Assembly (NCBI GenBank): GCA_030651035.1
Contig: JAUSCK010000170.1
Coordinates: forward strand, 1-48,350
Source: Elusimicrobiota bacterium
GTDB taxonomy: Bacteria; Elusimicrobiota; Elusimicrobia; Elusimicrobiales; UBA9959
Direction of reading: 5' to 3'
Length of the DNA: 48,350 nucleotides
Below, piece after piece: positions 16,189 to 25,266 of the stretch; position 1 is the stretch's first letter, and every line of letters begins with the position of its first letter. The notes beneath the pieces are model-generated. The model made no database searches. It had not been told where the DNA came from and worked only from the letters and a program-made list of their open reading frames with translations. Both the position numbers and the translations under genes were made by a program.

Positions 16189-17805
16189 ATGATAAAAATA
16201 AACAGGCCGGTTTTACCGGCGTTCATGCTCCTGCTGGCTATCCCAGCCCTCACGGCGGCCCAGGCCGTACTGCCGGGGGGATACAAGACTTCCGCGCTTA
16301 CAGACAAAACTCTAAAGGCCGCGGCCGCCTTCGGCCGCGGGGCTTACGGGGATTTTCCGTCCGTACTCCCGGTCCCTCCGGAACCGCCCGGCGCCCATAA
16401 GCCGCCCCCGGACCCCCAATTTATAGAGCAGGCCTCGGTTTATACCGGCTACGTCGCCACGCTTTACTACATGATGAGGGCCAAGATAGAGGATTCCGGC
16501 ATCCTGCCCGGCACCCAGGCGGTGCCCTCTTTCGGGGACGTCTCAAAGAAGGTCATCGCGGCCGTTAAGAATTCCGGCTTCACCCCCCGCGGGCCCGGGC
16601 ATGGCTCCCTGCTGGCGGACGCCGGCTTCCTGGCGGAGATGGAAAACCTGTCCGGTGCGCGGTTCCTGGACGGCAACACTTCAGACTTCCTTATAGACGG
16701 GGAGAGCTCCTTCGCGGTAAAAGATTCCCTGATAAAGAACGCGAAGAAGAGCATCTATATAGCCAGCTATTCCTTCCACGACGACGTCACCGGCTTCGAG
16801 GCGGCGGACATGCTGATAGAGGCCAAAAAGCGCGGCGTGGAAGTTAAGGTGATACTCGACAGCAAGGTTATCTACACCGCCGGCGCCCGCGTCGTAAAGC
16901 GCATGCGCGACGCCGGCGTGGAGGTGCTTCGCCACATGGACCCCAAGCGCAAGGGCGACTACTGGCACATGAAGATGCTGCTGGTGGACGACAAATACGC
17001 CATCGTGGGCGGCATGAATTACAGCGACCATTACTCGCACAAGAACCCGGACGGCCCCATGTGGCGCGACACCGACGTGCTCTACACCGGCCCGGCCGCG
17101 GCCGAGACGCGCCGGATCTTCTCCGGGATCTGGAACTCCGCGGTGGAGAAAGGCGGCCTGCCGCTGACCGCCATCGCCCAGGGCCCCGGCGCCGGCGCGC
17201 CGGCCGGCAGCGCCCGCGTTGCCGTTATCTTCCAGGACCCGCCGGTCTCCTCGCCGCCGATCCTGCTCAACATCGTAAAGGCCATCTACGGCGCCACCAG
17301 GCAGATCAACATAGAGAACCCGTATTACGTGGCGGTACCCGCCATAACCCAGGCCATACTGGAAGCGCGAGCCAGGGGAGTGGAGGTTAATATCCTCACC
17401 AACTCCAAGAAGAGCATAGACGCGGAAGCCAAGCCGATGGCCGACATCATCATCAAGGGCCTGCTGCCGCTGGTGCCCGCCGGAGTGAACGTCTACCTGA
17501 AGAAAGGACAGACCCTGCACTCCAAGTTCATGACGGTGGACGGGGTTTATTGCAATATCGGCTCCTATAACTTCCACCCGCGCAGCGAGCGCTATGACAC
17601 CGAGCTGAACGTCGCCATAATGGACAGCGCCTCGGTGGCCAGGCTGAACGCCGCTTTCCTGAAGGACCTCGCGGAGGCTGAGGCGATACGCACGGTGGCG
17701 GACCTCGGCTACGAGCCGGGCTGGCTGTCCAAGATAGTGGGCAAGTATTTCTACGCCGAACTGTCGCCGGCCAAGCCGCTGGTCCGCTTAGGAGAAGAAC
17801 TATGA
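16189..17805 (+). CDS. Secreted phospholipase D-like protein
   Basis: 538 aa with signal peptide (to about residue 24). Two complete HxKxxxxD motifs: HMKMLLVD with His260, Lys262, Asp267, followed by GGMNYS; and HSKFMTVD with His444, Lys446, Asp451, followed by GSYNF. This is the two-domain architecture of PLD/cardiolipin-synthase enzymes, which hydrolyse or transfer phosphodiester head groups. The lack of membrane helices after the signal argues for a periplasmic or exported enzyme rather than cardiolipin synthase. It overlaps the next gene by 4 bp. Confidence 0.88.
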   Translation: MIKINRPVLPAFMLLLAIPALTAAQAVLPGGYKTSALTDKTLKAAAAFGRGAYGDFPSVLPVPPEPPGAHKPPPDPQFIEQASVYTGYVATLYYMMRAKIEDSGILPGTQAVPSFGDVSKKVIAAVKNSGFTPRGPGHGSLLADAGFLAEMENLSGARFLDGNTSDFLIDGESSFAVKDSLIKNAKKSIYIASYSFHDDVTGFEAADMLIEAKKRGVEVKVILDSKVIYTAGARVVKRMRDAGVEVLRHMDPKRKGDYWHMKMLLVDDKYAIVGGMNYSDHYSHKNPDGPMWRDTDVLYTGPAAAETRRIFSGIWNSAVEKGGLPLTAIAQGPGAGAPAGSARVAVIFQDPPVSSPPILLNIVKAIYGATRQINIENPYYVAVPAITQAILEARARGVEVNILTNSKKSIDAEAKPMADIIIKGLLPLVPAGVNVYLKKGQTLHSKFMTVDGVYCNIGSYNFHPRSERYDTELNVAIMDSASVARLNAAFLKDLAEAEAIRTVADLGYEPGWLSKIVGKYFYAELSPAKPLVRLGEEL

Positions 17806-18692
17806 AAAGAACCATATTCCTGGTTACCGTGCTGCTGCTGGCGGGAAACGCCGCCCGGGGCGCGGCGCCCCGGTCGGAGCTTGACGCCGATAAGGAGGCG
17901 CTGCTTAAAGAGATAATCTCGCAGAGTTACGCTTCCGGCACGGCATTCCCTAAAATGAGCGGCGCCGCCCTGCAGGTCGAACTGGTGAGGGCCGTGGCGG
18001 CTTTCGCCGCCGGGAGCGCGGCCAAGTCGACCGGCTTCGACAGCGGCGGCGCGTACATAAAGCTGATAAATTCTGTGTGGGCGCTGGGAGAAGTAGGCGG
18101 GGCGGACGCGGAGTGGGTACTGCGCAAGGCGCTCCCTTCGGCGGACCGCACCGTGCGCCTCAACATAGCGGCGGCACTCGATAAAATCGGTTCGCGTTCG
18201 TCCGGCTCGCCCGCGGCGAGCGGCCTGGAAGCCGCCGCGGGGCACATGGAGCCCGGCGATATACTGTTCCGCAAGGGCTACTTCGGGATTCTGAACTCGC
18301 TGATAGAGGCGCAGACGGTGGGCCATGTGGGCGTGTACGCCGGGCTGGAGAACGGCAAACACATGGTGATCGAGGGCTGGCAGCCGGTCAGGAAGGTCCA
18401 GTTGAGCACGTTCGTCGGGGACTGGCCGTTCTACGGCAACTACACCACTTCGCCCAGGCCTACCCGGCCGCAGCGCGATATGATCCTGGAATATGCCAGC
18501 GCACAGCTAGGCAAGGGTTTCGACATGAGCCACGTCGCGCAGAAGGGTCCCGCGAAATTCGACTGCGTGGGCCTCGCCGAGGCGGCCTATGAGGCGGCGG
18601 GCCTTAATCCCACTCCCGACGATTTTGAAACCGGCTGGGGCTGGCCGCTGACGCCCACCGAGCAGTACGAGCACACCGTCCCCAACTTTTAA
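17802..18692 (+). CDS. Secreted permuted papain-like (YiiX/NlpC-P60 type) hydrolase with HEAT-like N-domain
   Basis: Signal peptide (1-22). Residues about 85-132 resemble a HEAT repeat pair (VWALGEVGGADAEWVLRKAL, then VRLNIAAALDKIG). The C-terminal half has the permuted NlpC/P60 order: MEPGDILFRKG, then VGHVGVYAG (His175), and finally FDCVGLAEAAYEAAG (Cys255). YiiX-like and LRAT-like members act on peptidoglycan or lipids/acyl groups. Coupled by ATGA to the phospholipase D-like gene, so the two probably act together in the envelope or on an outside target. Confidence 0.8.
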   Translation: MKRTIFLVTVLLLAGNAARGAAPRSELDADKEALLKEIISQSYASGTAFPKMSGAALQVELVRAVAAFAAGSAAKSTGFDSGGAYIKLINSVWALGEVGGADAEWVLRKALPSADRTVRLNIAAALDKIGSRSSGSPAASGLEAAAGHMEPGDILFRKGYFGILNSLIEAQTVGHVGVYAGLENGKHMVIEGWQPVRKVQLSTFVGDWPFYGNYTTSPRPTRPQRDMILEYASAQLGKGFDMSHVAQKGPAKFDCVGLAEAAYEAAGLNPTPDDFETGWGWPLTPTEQYEHTVPNF

Positions 18693-18693
18693 C

Positions 18694-18841
18694 GAAGAAT
18701 GGGGTCAGGTCTTGATTTTTTAGCACCAGCCACCAATATCCCCGACGGCCAGAACAAATTGCTAAATTTCAAGACCTGACCCCTTTCCAAAGACCCCTTT
18801 CCAAATGACCCCTTTCCAAATTTCAAGACCTGACCCCTTTC
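18694..18841. mobile_element. REP/MITE-like element, copy 2, with duplicated right end
   Basis: Left arm ggggtcaggtcttga (18701-18715), right arm tcaagacctgacccc (18769-18783). After this the right end is partly repeated: acccctttccaaa-type units run to a second full right arm at 18823-18837. It sits between two convergent genes, where it can act as a transcription barrier. Confidence 0.75.
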
Positions 18842-18847
18842 CACGCC

Positions 18848-20821
18848 TTACGGCTCGCAGAGGAAGGCGGTTATGGGCTTTGCCTTTCCTTTTAGGGTCA
18901 CGACCCGCTCCGAAGCGGAGCTGAAGACGGAGCCCGCCTGGGCGTGGACGTCCGCGGACACAAGCACCTTGCCCGGCTCGCAGTTGCTCTCCAGGCGCTG
19001 GGCCGTATTCACGGCGTCGCCGATGAACGTATATTCGCGCCTGTCCGCGGCGCCGACGTTGGCGCGCACGGCGCGGCCGCCGTTGAGGCCGATGCGCACG
19101 CTGAAAGGGTTGCCCCCGGCGTTCAGTTCCCTGAACAGCAGCAGGATGGACCTGGCCGCGTTCGCGGCCTCTTCGGCGGAATTGAAGCTGGCGAAGATGC
19201 AGTCGCCTATGAATTTGTCCACGTCGCCGCCGTTTTTGTAGATGAGGCCGGTGGCCGGGGAGAATATTTCGTTGAGGGCTTTTACCACTTCGGCGGAGGT
19301 ATGGGCCTCTGAGTATGTCGTGAAGCCTTTCACGTCCATGAACATGAACACGCCGGTAAACTCGGCGTCCTTCAGTTCCTGGCCGCCGGCGGAGGCCACC
19401 GCGCCGACCTCTTTCCAGACGCCGTGCGGGGTATAGGCGTGGATCAGCTCGTGCTGCCGGCGCAGCAGCTCGCCGTCCTTGTAGGATTTGCGGCTGAGGT
19501 TGGACATGAAGCTTTCCGTGGCGTCCAGCATTTCCTCGCTGCGGTCCAGCAGCGCTTTTTCCGACTCGGCATCCAGCGCCGCCGCAAGCTTCACCTTGGG
19601 CACGGAAAACTTAACCTTGCCGCCCGGATAAAGAGCCATCAGGGCCACTGTAGTGGTATGGTAGGCTGAACTGCATTCTCCGGCGGGGCCGCAGCTGCTC
19701 AGCCAGGGCGCTATCTCCCCGCCCGAGTAGAAGCCGAATATCGGTGTATCCCTGCCGAAAACCGAGCGCACCGCGTCCACCTCGTCGTTCTCCCGGCTGT
19801 GCAGGATGTGGGAGCGCGAGCAGCAGCTTACCATGAAGACCAGTGCCGGCTTTTCGCCGGGATGGGCCGCGGCGCAGTCTTTGGCGGCGGCGCGCGCGCC
19901 CTCCACCAGGCTCAGGCGACTGGCCTGTATCAGGCGCACCTTCTTCCCCTGCATGTCCTCGGCGGGGAAGCAGCGAATGGAGCCTTTCTTAAAATCACAG
20001 GAAACCGGGAGCTTTATAAGAGTCTTGCCCTCCCCCGGCGCGGCCATGGAAAACCCGTAGCGCTGCACCATCAGCTCGAAAAACCTGTCGCCGGCGTCCC
20101 GCCCCAGGAACTGCCGGTAGAATTCTATGACCGGCACGCCGCTCAGCTCAAGCACCTCGGGGCCTTCGGCGCGGGTTACAACAAGCTCCTCGCCCACGGG
20201 CTCCCAGCCGTGGCCGTAGCCGAAGGCCAGCCGCGTGCCGGCCGGGAACTCCAGCGCCGCCAGGCGAGCCCCGGTTCTGGAGAGTTTGTCGCCGCAGAAC
20301 TGGTAATTGACCCAGAAATCGGGATGGGCCAGGCCCAAGTCGTATTTACCGCAGGTGAGCCCGCCGAAAACCGGCACGGGGCCCAGCTGTTCCGAGATAG
20401 CGTCCAGCATGAGCTGTTCGTAGCCGGTTTTTATCGAGCCGAAAAGCAGGGCCAGATTCTGGGCCTCGGGGCTAAGCGGCGGCAGGCCTGCGGCCAGGGC
20501 CAGGCCGGTCTTCCGGCAGTCGGTGAAAGCCTCTGAAACGCTAAAAGACGTTTTAAGCCCGTCTCCGGACAGCAGCAGCACGGCCACGCTGTTCTTGGAG
20601 ACCCCGGCATTGGTAATTTCGGCATAGCAGGAGCCGCCTGTGAGTATGGCCGGGTCCAAATAGCGGCAAAGCGCTTTATGCACCTTCTTCTGGTCCAGGT
20701 GTATGGATGCGAAAGCCACGGCCACGCCCGGCTTCGGCACGGTCTTAAGCGCCTGTTTCACGGCTTCTTCCGCGGCTTTCTCCGGGTTCCTGTTGAGGCT
20801 CAATCCTATGGCAATTTTCAT
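18848..20821 (-). CDS. FIST-domain sensor fused to class III adenylate/guanylate cyclase
   Basis: The N-terminal two thirds is a FIST N+C sensory module, recognised by GLSLNRNPEKAAEEAVKQAL, GGSCYAEITNAGV, FGGLTCGKYD and the CCSRSHIL segment. The C-terminal about 170 residues form a class III cyclase: FMFMDVKGFT (metal Asp), DKFIGDCIFASF (metal Asp and base-selecting Lys) and YTFIGDAVNTAQRLES (transition-state Asn and Arg). The Lys/Thr pair favours ATP. The start at 20821 (MKIAIGLS), with GGAG upstream, is preferred over 20929, which lies inside the nuclease gene. No membrane helix, so soluble; FIST domains are thought to sense small ligands such as amino acids. Confidence 0.88.
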   Translation of the reverse strand: MKIAIGLSLNRNPEKAAEEAVKQALKTVPKPGVAVAFASIHLDQKKVHKALCRYLDPAILTGGSCYAEITNAGVSKNSVAVLLLSGDGLKTSFSVSEAFTDCRKTGLALAAGLPPLSPEAQNLALLFGSIKTGYEQLMLDAISEQLGPVPVFGGLTCGKYDLGLAHPDFWVNYQFCGDKLSRTGARLAALEFPAGTRLAFGYGHGWEPVGEELVVTRAEGPEVLELSGVPVIEFYRQFLGRDAGDRFFELMVQRYGFSMAAPGEGKTLIKLPVSCDFKKGSIRCFPAEDMQGKKVRLIQASRLSLVEGARAAAKDCAAAHPGEKPALVFMVSCCSRSHILHSRENDEVDAVRSVFGRDTPIFGFYSGGEIAPWLSSCGPAGECSSAYHTTTVALMALYPGGKVKFSVPKVKLAAALDAESEKALLDRSEEMLDATESFMSNLSRKSYKDGELLRRQHELIHAYTPHGVWKEVGAVASAGGQELKDAEFTGVFMFMDVKGFTTYSEAHTSAEVVKALNEIFSPATGLIYKNGGDVDKFIGDCIFASFNSAEEAANAARSILLLFRELNAGGNPFSVRIGLNGGRAVRANVGAADRREYTFIGDAVNTAQRLESNCEPGKVLVSADVHAQAGSVFSSASERVVTLKGKAKPITAFLCEP

Positions 20822-20822
20822 A

Positions 20823-23621
20823 TCACTCCACCCACTGGCGGCCGCAGAGATTTTTAAAAGAGCATACGGCGCAGGGGGTTTCGTCGGGCGGCGGGCTGAA
20901 AGGCAGGTCTTTATCCAGAATTTCCTCAATTAAGGCCGTGATGGCCTCTTTATAGGCGCCGAAGATGGCGGCCTTGTCCGGGGTTTTTTTATAGCGTTCC
21001 TTGTACAGGGTTTCCTCAGTGATGTTTTCAGAGCCCAGCAGCATAAGGGAGGCATCCATATTGCGCGCTTCCGCGCCTTTATTTCCGCCCAGATAGGCCA
21101 GTAAATAAAAAGGCAGCTGCGTGGATTTCAAAGTGGCCGGCCAGTCTTCCCTTATTCCCAGGTCGAACTTAGCCCAGTTAGGCACGCTGGCGCGGGCGCC
21201 GGTTTTATAGTCCACGATGTGTATTACGCCGCCGCGCTGGTCCACACGGTCGGCCCGGCCGGTCAGCTTTATCGAGCCGTGCTTTGTCTGCAGCTCCGCC
21301 GTTAATTTGGTCTCGCAATCCAGCACGGTGATGCCGGGCAGATTGTCCCGGTGGTAATCAAGTATATCGCGCAGGCGCCGCTCCACCTGGCGCTTTATCA
21401 GATATTCGAAGCCGGCGTTGTGGCCCTTCAGCCGGGCGTCGAAGACCCTGCCGGCCTCCTCTATTATCAGGCCGTAGTCCTTCTCCGTTATGTTCAGCGG
21501 ACTGCCCTTGCGGGAGCCGAAGAAATTCTCCAGCACCTCGTGCACCATGGCGCCGATGTCGCGCTGTTCTATGTCGTCTGAGATCTCGTCCTTCTCGCTG
21601 AGGCGCAGCGCGTAGCGGTAATAATACTGCAGGCCGCAGCCGAGGTAGGTGTCCAGGGCCGAGGGGGAAAATTCCCGGGCTTTCAGCGCGGCCGTCAGCT
21701 CGGCGGTTTTGGCTATGGCGCCGGGCTCGGCCTGCGAGAAGCTGATGCGCAGGTGCACCTCGCCCTCGCCCGGTTCTTTACCCTGCCGCTCCAGATCCCA
21801 GATCAGTTTTTCCACGAAGGGGCTGCGCTCTTTATCCGCGCTGTCCTTGTAGAAAATATGGGCCTCTTTCGCGCCGGAGAGCAGGGCGCTGAAATAATAG
21901 CGGGAGAGCCGCCCGCGCGTTTTGTAGGTGGAGAGGCCCAGGCCCTCGCGCACGAAATGAGAAAGGATGGTGTCCTCCTTGCGGGCCGCCGGCAGGATGT
22001 CCGCGTTGGCGTCCAGGAAATAGACCCGGTCGAACTTAAGGCCGCGGGTTTCCAGGAAGCCCAGCACCTGCAGGCCTTTGAGCGGCGTGCCCGGAAACGG
22101 GTAATTGGCGCCCCGGATGAAGGCCATGAAGAACTTGAAATAGGCCGCCGGGCCGTCGAAGCTTTCGCCGGCCAGGCGCGAATTCCTGAGCTCAATTATG
22201 TGCCCCATGGCTTTCTCGACGAAAGGAGCCCAGTAAGGGTGCAGCTGCGCAGTGCTGTTCTCCGAGATGCGCGAGATAAAATCCAGCAGCTTGCCGGCGA
22301 AGCCGGCTATGTTCTTAATGTCCTCGAAGGGGGCGATGAGCGTTCTGTGTATGGCGGCTATATGCGCCTTTATGTCCGCGGCCTCCAGCTTTTCGCCGTA
22401 ACCCTTCAGTTTGACGGCGGCTTCCCTCAGCAGTTCCGCGTCGTCCTCTATTTCCCCGAGCGTGACATATTTGTTCACCCGGCCGGACAAGCGCTCCTCG
22501 ACGGTCTGGAAGATGACGCGGCTTGGCTCGGCGGCGCCCTTGAGGTAAAAATTCTTGATATAGGGGTGGAAGACGAACTTTAAATAGTTGGGGGCGAAAT
22601 AGCCCGCCTCGCTTTTCTTGTCCAGCAGGTCGCCCAGGGCGTCCAGCAGGGCGTAGACCGGCGTGGCGGCCAGCGGGTAGCCCATCGAGATATTGTAATC
22701 CCCCGCACCGGGCAGGACATTTTCAATAAGCGGGAAAAGGGTCCGGGGCTCGGGCAGGACGATAACATCGCCGGGGGCCGGGTCTTTAAGGACCTGCGCC
22801 AGCTTGAAGATCTCGCCGTGCGTGTCCGACGCTTTGTAGAAATGCAAGGCCGGGGTCGGGAATCGAGAATCGGGAATCGGGGGAATCCCCGAACCTAAAA
22901 ATGCGAATTGCTCGGGTAGGCCGGGGCCGGGTTCCAGCAGGATGTGCGCGCCGCGGGCTGACAGGTGTTTTAAGACGGCCTTCTCGGAATTGGTCAGGGC
23001 GAAGAAGCCCGCGAAGATCATGTTTTCGTACCGAGCACAATCCAGCTTCTCTATTTCCTCCGCGACGCGGGCGTATTTCATCGAGCGGGTCAGCAGATCC
23101 TCTTTCTCAAGTTCTTTGTAGAAATCCCAGTAAAGGCGGCTGAAGCTCTCCAGTTTCCTGATAAATGAGACGGAGCGCAGGTCTTCGGGCAGGAGGGAAT
23201 CGTAGCCGGACAGGTCCTTCCGGGTTTTAAGCTCTATCTTCAGCTCTTCGAAGTCGCCGGTGAGCTTCAGCGCCCAGGGCAGGAAGGAATCCAGCGTGAG
23301 CTCCCCGGGGTCGCGCGCGATTACATGGCAAAGCTCTTTTTTAAGCCGCCCATAAAGCACCTCGGCCAGGTCCAGCGGGGAGGCCTCCTTGCCTTTTATC
23401 CCCAGTTCTTCCGCAGCCAGGTCTATAAACCCGTCCATCGAGGTTATGACCGGCGCGCGCAGCGCCCCGCCGCGCTTCTCCGCCAGGTACTTGCGCAGAA
23501 AATGCGCCGGCCTCTTCCCCGGGAAAACCGCGATATTATCGGCCAGTGACCTGGCGGAAAGCAGGATGTCCCCCGCCTTCCCGACCAGGTTCTCGTCAGG
23601 GCCGATAATGGTTACTTTCAT
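20823..23621 (-). CDS. AddB-like PD-(D/E)XK exonuclease
   Basis: 932 aa. The C-terminal domain shows SALDTYLGCGLQYYYRY, GAMVHEVLENFF, ELQTKHGSIKLTGRADRVD and VDYKTG (the Asp...Glu-x-Lys-type core), and ends in CAVCSFKNLCG. With the Cys of LGCG this gives the four ligands of an AddB/RecB-family 4Fe-4S cluster. The N-terminal part looks like an inactivated UvrD-type helicase; no Walker A motif is seen, as in AddB. No addA gene is adjacent. A low-complexity insertion lies at 22855-22900 (see findings). Probably DNA end processing. Confidence 0.82.
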   Translation of the reverse strand: MKVTIIGPDENLVGKAGDILLSARSLADNIAVFPGKRPAHFLRKYLAEKRGGALRAPVITSMDGFIDLAAEELGIKGKEASPLDLAEVLYGRLKKELCHVIARDPGELTLDSFLPWALKLTGDFEELKIELKTRKDLSGYDSLLPEDLRSVSFIRKLESFSRLYWDFYKELEKEDLLTRSMKYARVAEEIEKLDCARYENMIFAGFFALTNSEKAVLKHLSARGAHILLEPGPGLPEQFAFLGSGIPPIPDSRFPTPALHFYKASDTHGEIFKLAQVLKDPAPGDVIVLPEPRTLFPLIENVLPGAGDYNISMGYPLAATPVYALLDALGDLLDKKSEAGYFAPNYLKFVFHPYIKNFYLKGAAEPSRVIFQTVEERLSGRVNKYVTLGEIEDDAELLREAAVKLKGYGEKLEAADIKAHIAAIHRTLIAPFEDIKNIAGFAGKLLDFISRISENSTAQLHPYWAPFVEKAMGHIIELRNSRLAGESFDGPAAYFKFFMAFIRGANYPFPGTPLKGLQVLGFLETRGLKFDRVYFLDANADILPAARKEDTILSHFVREGLGLSTYKTRGRLSRYYFSALLSGAKEAHIFYKDSADKERSPFVEKLIWDLERQGKEPGEGEVHLRISFSQAEPGAIAKTAELTAALKAREFSPSALDTYLGCGLQYYYRYALRLSEKDEISDDIEQRDIGAMVHEVLENFFGSRKGSPLNITEKDYGLIIEEAGRVFDARLKGHNAGFEYLIKRQVERRLRDILDYHRDNLPGITVLDCETKLTAELQTKHGSIKLTGRADRVDQRGGVIHIVDYKTGARASVPNWAKFDLGIREDWPATLKSTQLPFYLLAYLGGNKGAEARNMDASLMLLGSENITEETLYKERYKKTPDKAAIFGAYKEAITALIEEILDKDLPFSPPPDETPCAVCSFKNLCGRQWVE

Positions 23622-23670
23622 GGCTTGTGCTTTTAGTTCTCTAAATCCGTGGTGGATACAAAAAAAGCCG

Positions 23671-24210
23671 CTACTTTTTGCCTGGCGGGATAGAGCAACA
23701 GGCCGCCAGCGCCCGCCAATCCTTTAAGGCTTTTACATGCGCTGCGCGCATTTCGCCGGTCATAGGGCCGCGCAGGGCTTCGGGCCAGGAGGTAGTATCG
23801 ATAAATTTAAGGAAGCCTTCCGCTGCTTTAAGCGCGGCGCGGACAGTCTCGCCGGCCGCCTTCCTTTCCCCGGCCGTCTTGCAGGCCCCGGCAAGCCGCG
23901 CGGCTTCCCTGCCCATAAGCATTAATTCCTGGGACGTCGCCTTATACCAGGAGAGCATATCGTTCCACGTGGGCCGGGAATGGTAGCTGATCGCCGTGCG
24001 GTAGCCGGAGGGCAGGAAGTCGGAGTAGATCTTTGCGGCAGTGCGGGCGGCTGTTTCCAGTTCAGCCGCGCTCGCCGGGGGCGCAGTGACCCGCCGTGCG
24101 GCGGGCACGGAAGCCTTAAACCACTCTAATCTCCCGGCAAGGTCATCCTGTCCCGCCCAAACCTGGCAAGCACAGGCCAGCGCCGCAGCTATGATCAGGA
24201 ACCGTTTCAT
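23671..24210 (-). CDS. Exported hypothetical protein
   Basis: 179 aa with a signal peptide (MKRFLIIAAALACACQVWAG). The mature part is mostly helical, with SGYRTAISYHSRPTWNDMLSWY in the middle and a Cys pair (AACC) near the end. No family recognised. It lies between a VOC gene and the AddB-like gene, 50 bp upstream of the latter. Confidence 0.5.
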   Translation of the reverse strand: MKRFLIIAAALACACQVWAGQDDLAGRLEWFKASVPAARRVTAPPASAAELETAARTAAKIYSDFLPSGYRTAISYHSRPTWNDMLSWYKATSQELMLMGREAARLAGACKTAGERKAAGETVRAALKAAEGFLKFIDTTSWPEALRGPMTGEMRAAHVKALKDWRALAACCSIPPGKK

Positions 24211-24242
24211 TTTAAATCTCCTTCTCCCGCCGTTCCGCCGGC

Positions 24243-24605
24243 TTACATGTTTTCCACGAATTGCACGCCGACTCCGTCGGGGTCTTTGACGTAGAAGAAC
24301 TTGATATGCGGGTTGGGCTGGTATGGCCCGCCGGCCACTTCCATTTCTTTTCCCTTCACAAATTCGATCATCTCATCCACCGACTTAACTTCGAAGCCCA
24401 AAGAAATGCCCTCCGTGCCGGCCGCGGCCTTATGGCTCGGGCCGCAAATAAGCTCAACCTTGGCCTCGCCCTCTCCCAGGAAGCAGATCTCCGTTCCCGG
24501 CCCCGCCGCGAACCGCCTGCTGACGGGCAGCCCCACTATCTCATGGTAGAACTTCACCGACTTTTCCATATCCTTGACAATAATAGTGCACCAGCAGAAT
24601 TTCAT
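24243..24605 (-). CDS. VOC (glyoxalase/bleomycin-resistance fold) protein
   Basis: 120 aa with the beta-alpha-beta-beta-beta pattern of a VOC module: KFCWCTIIVKDMEKSVKFYHEIVGLPVSRR, then FLGEGEAKVELI and FFYVKDPDGVGVQFVE. The terminal DPDG...Q.VE and the earlier Glu fit metal ligands of glyoxalase I-type enzymes. Size fits a single-module subunit that dimerises. AAGGAG-type ribosome site. Reaction not determinable from sequence. Confidence 0.85.
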   Translation of the reverse strand: MKFCWCTIIVKDMEKSVKFYHEIVGLPVSRRFAAGPGTEICFLGEGEAKVELICGPSHKAAAGTEGISLGFEVKSVDEMIEFVKGKEMEVAGGPYQPNPHIKFFYVKDPDGVGVQFVENM

Positions 24606-24628
24606 AATATCTCCTTTTTCGCATCATT

Positions 24629-25255
24629 TCAGCGGGAAAAGCTCCCGCCGCCTTTGCTATGTTTTATCGCAACCTTAAAGCCGCAGGAAAAGAACCTGGC
24701 TCCATCATCCACTTCGATATTCCGGAAACCGGCAGCGGTGTAAAGTTCGCGGAAGCCGGTGTTGGAATAGAGCATATGCTCCGCAACCTCTTCTCCCGCT
24801 TCGCGGTGGTGGCGGTCAAGGTCGGCGCGGCTCATGGAGTGGACTATGTAAAGGCCCCCTCCCGGCTTAGGGTAGTTATAGGAATTCTTAAAAACAAGTT
24901 CGCGCCGATCAAAATGCGGAAAAGCGTTGAAGATAATTATTTTGGTGAAAGAAGCGGGAGGATATAAGCCCTTTTCTTCGTAGTCAGCGGCCACGACCTC
25001 CCTTCCCGGGAACTTATTATGATATTCCCTTGCCATCTCCGGCGATAGGTCAATGGCTTGGAAATTGCGCACACCGCGTTTTTCAAAATGCGGGACAAGT
25101 ATACCGGTGCCGCAACCCACATCCAGTATTGTATCTGAAGGCGAAAGACCTATCCTGTCCAGGAGGGCGTCAATTACCGGCACTATCTCCGGCTTCTCAT
25201 AGCTGTCCCACTTCGCAGCATTCCTGTCGAAAAATGTCCGCGTTTCATTGTTCAT
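24629..25255 (-). CDS. Class I SAM-dependent methyltransferase
   Basis: 208 aa. Motif I ILDVGCGTGILVPHF at about residue 40, followed by FQAIDLSPEMAREY (motif post I) and a motif IV-like stretch, TKIIIFNAFPHF. UbiE/COQ5-like small-molecule methyltransferases have this arrangement. Lies between a VOC gene and a small hypothetical gene on the same strand. Substrate unknown. Confidence 0.85.
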   Translation of the reverse strand: MNNETRTFFDRNAAKWDSYEKPEIVPVIDALLDRIGLSPSDTILDVGCGTGILVPHFEKRGVRNFQAIDLSPEMAREYHNKFPGREVVAADYEEKGLYPPASFTKIIIFNAFPHFDRRELVFKNSYNYPKPGGGLYIVHSMSRADLDRHHREAGEEVAEHMLYSNTGFRELYTAAGFRNIEVDDGARFFSCGFKVAIKHSKGGGSFSR

Positions 25256-25266
25256 AAAATAAAAGA

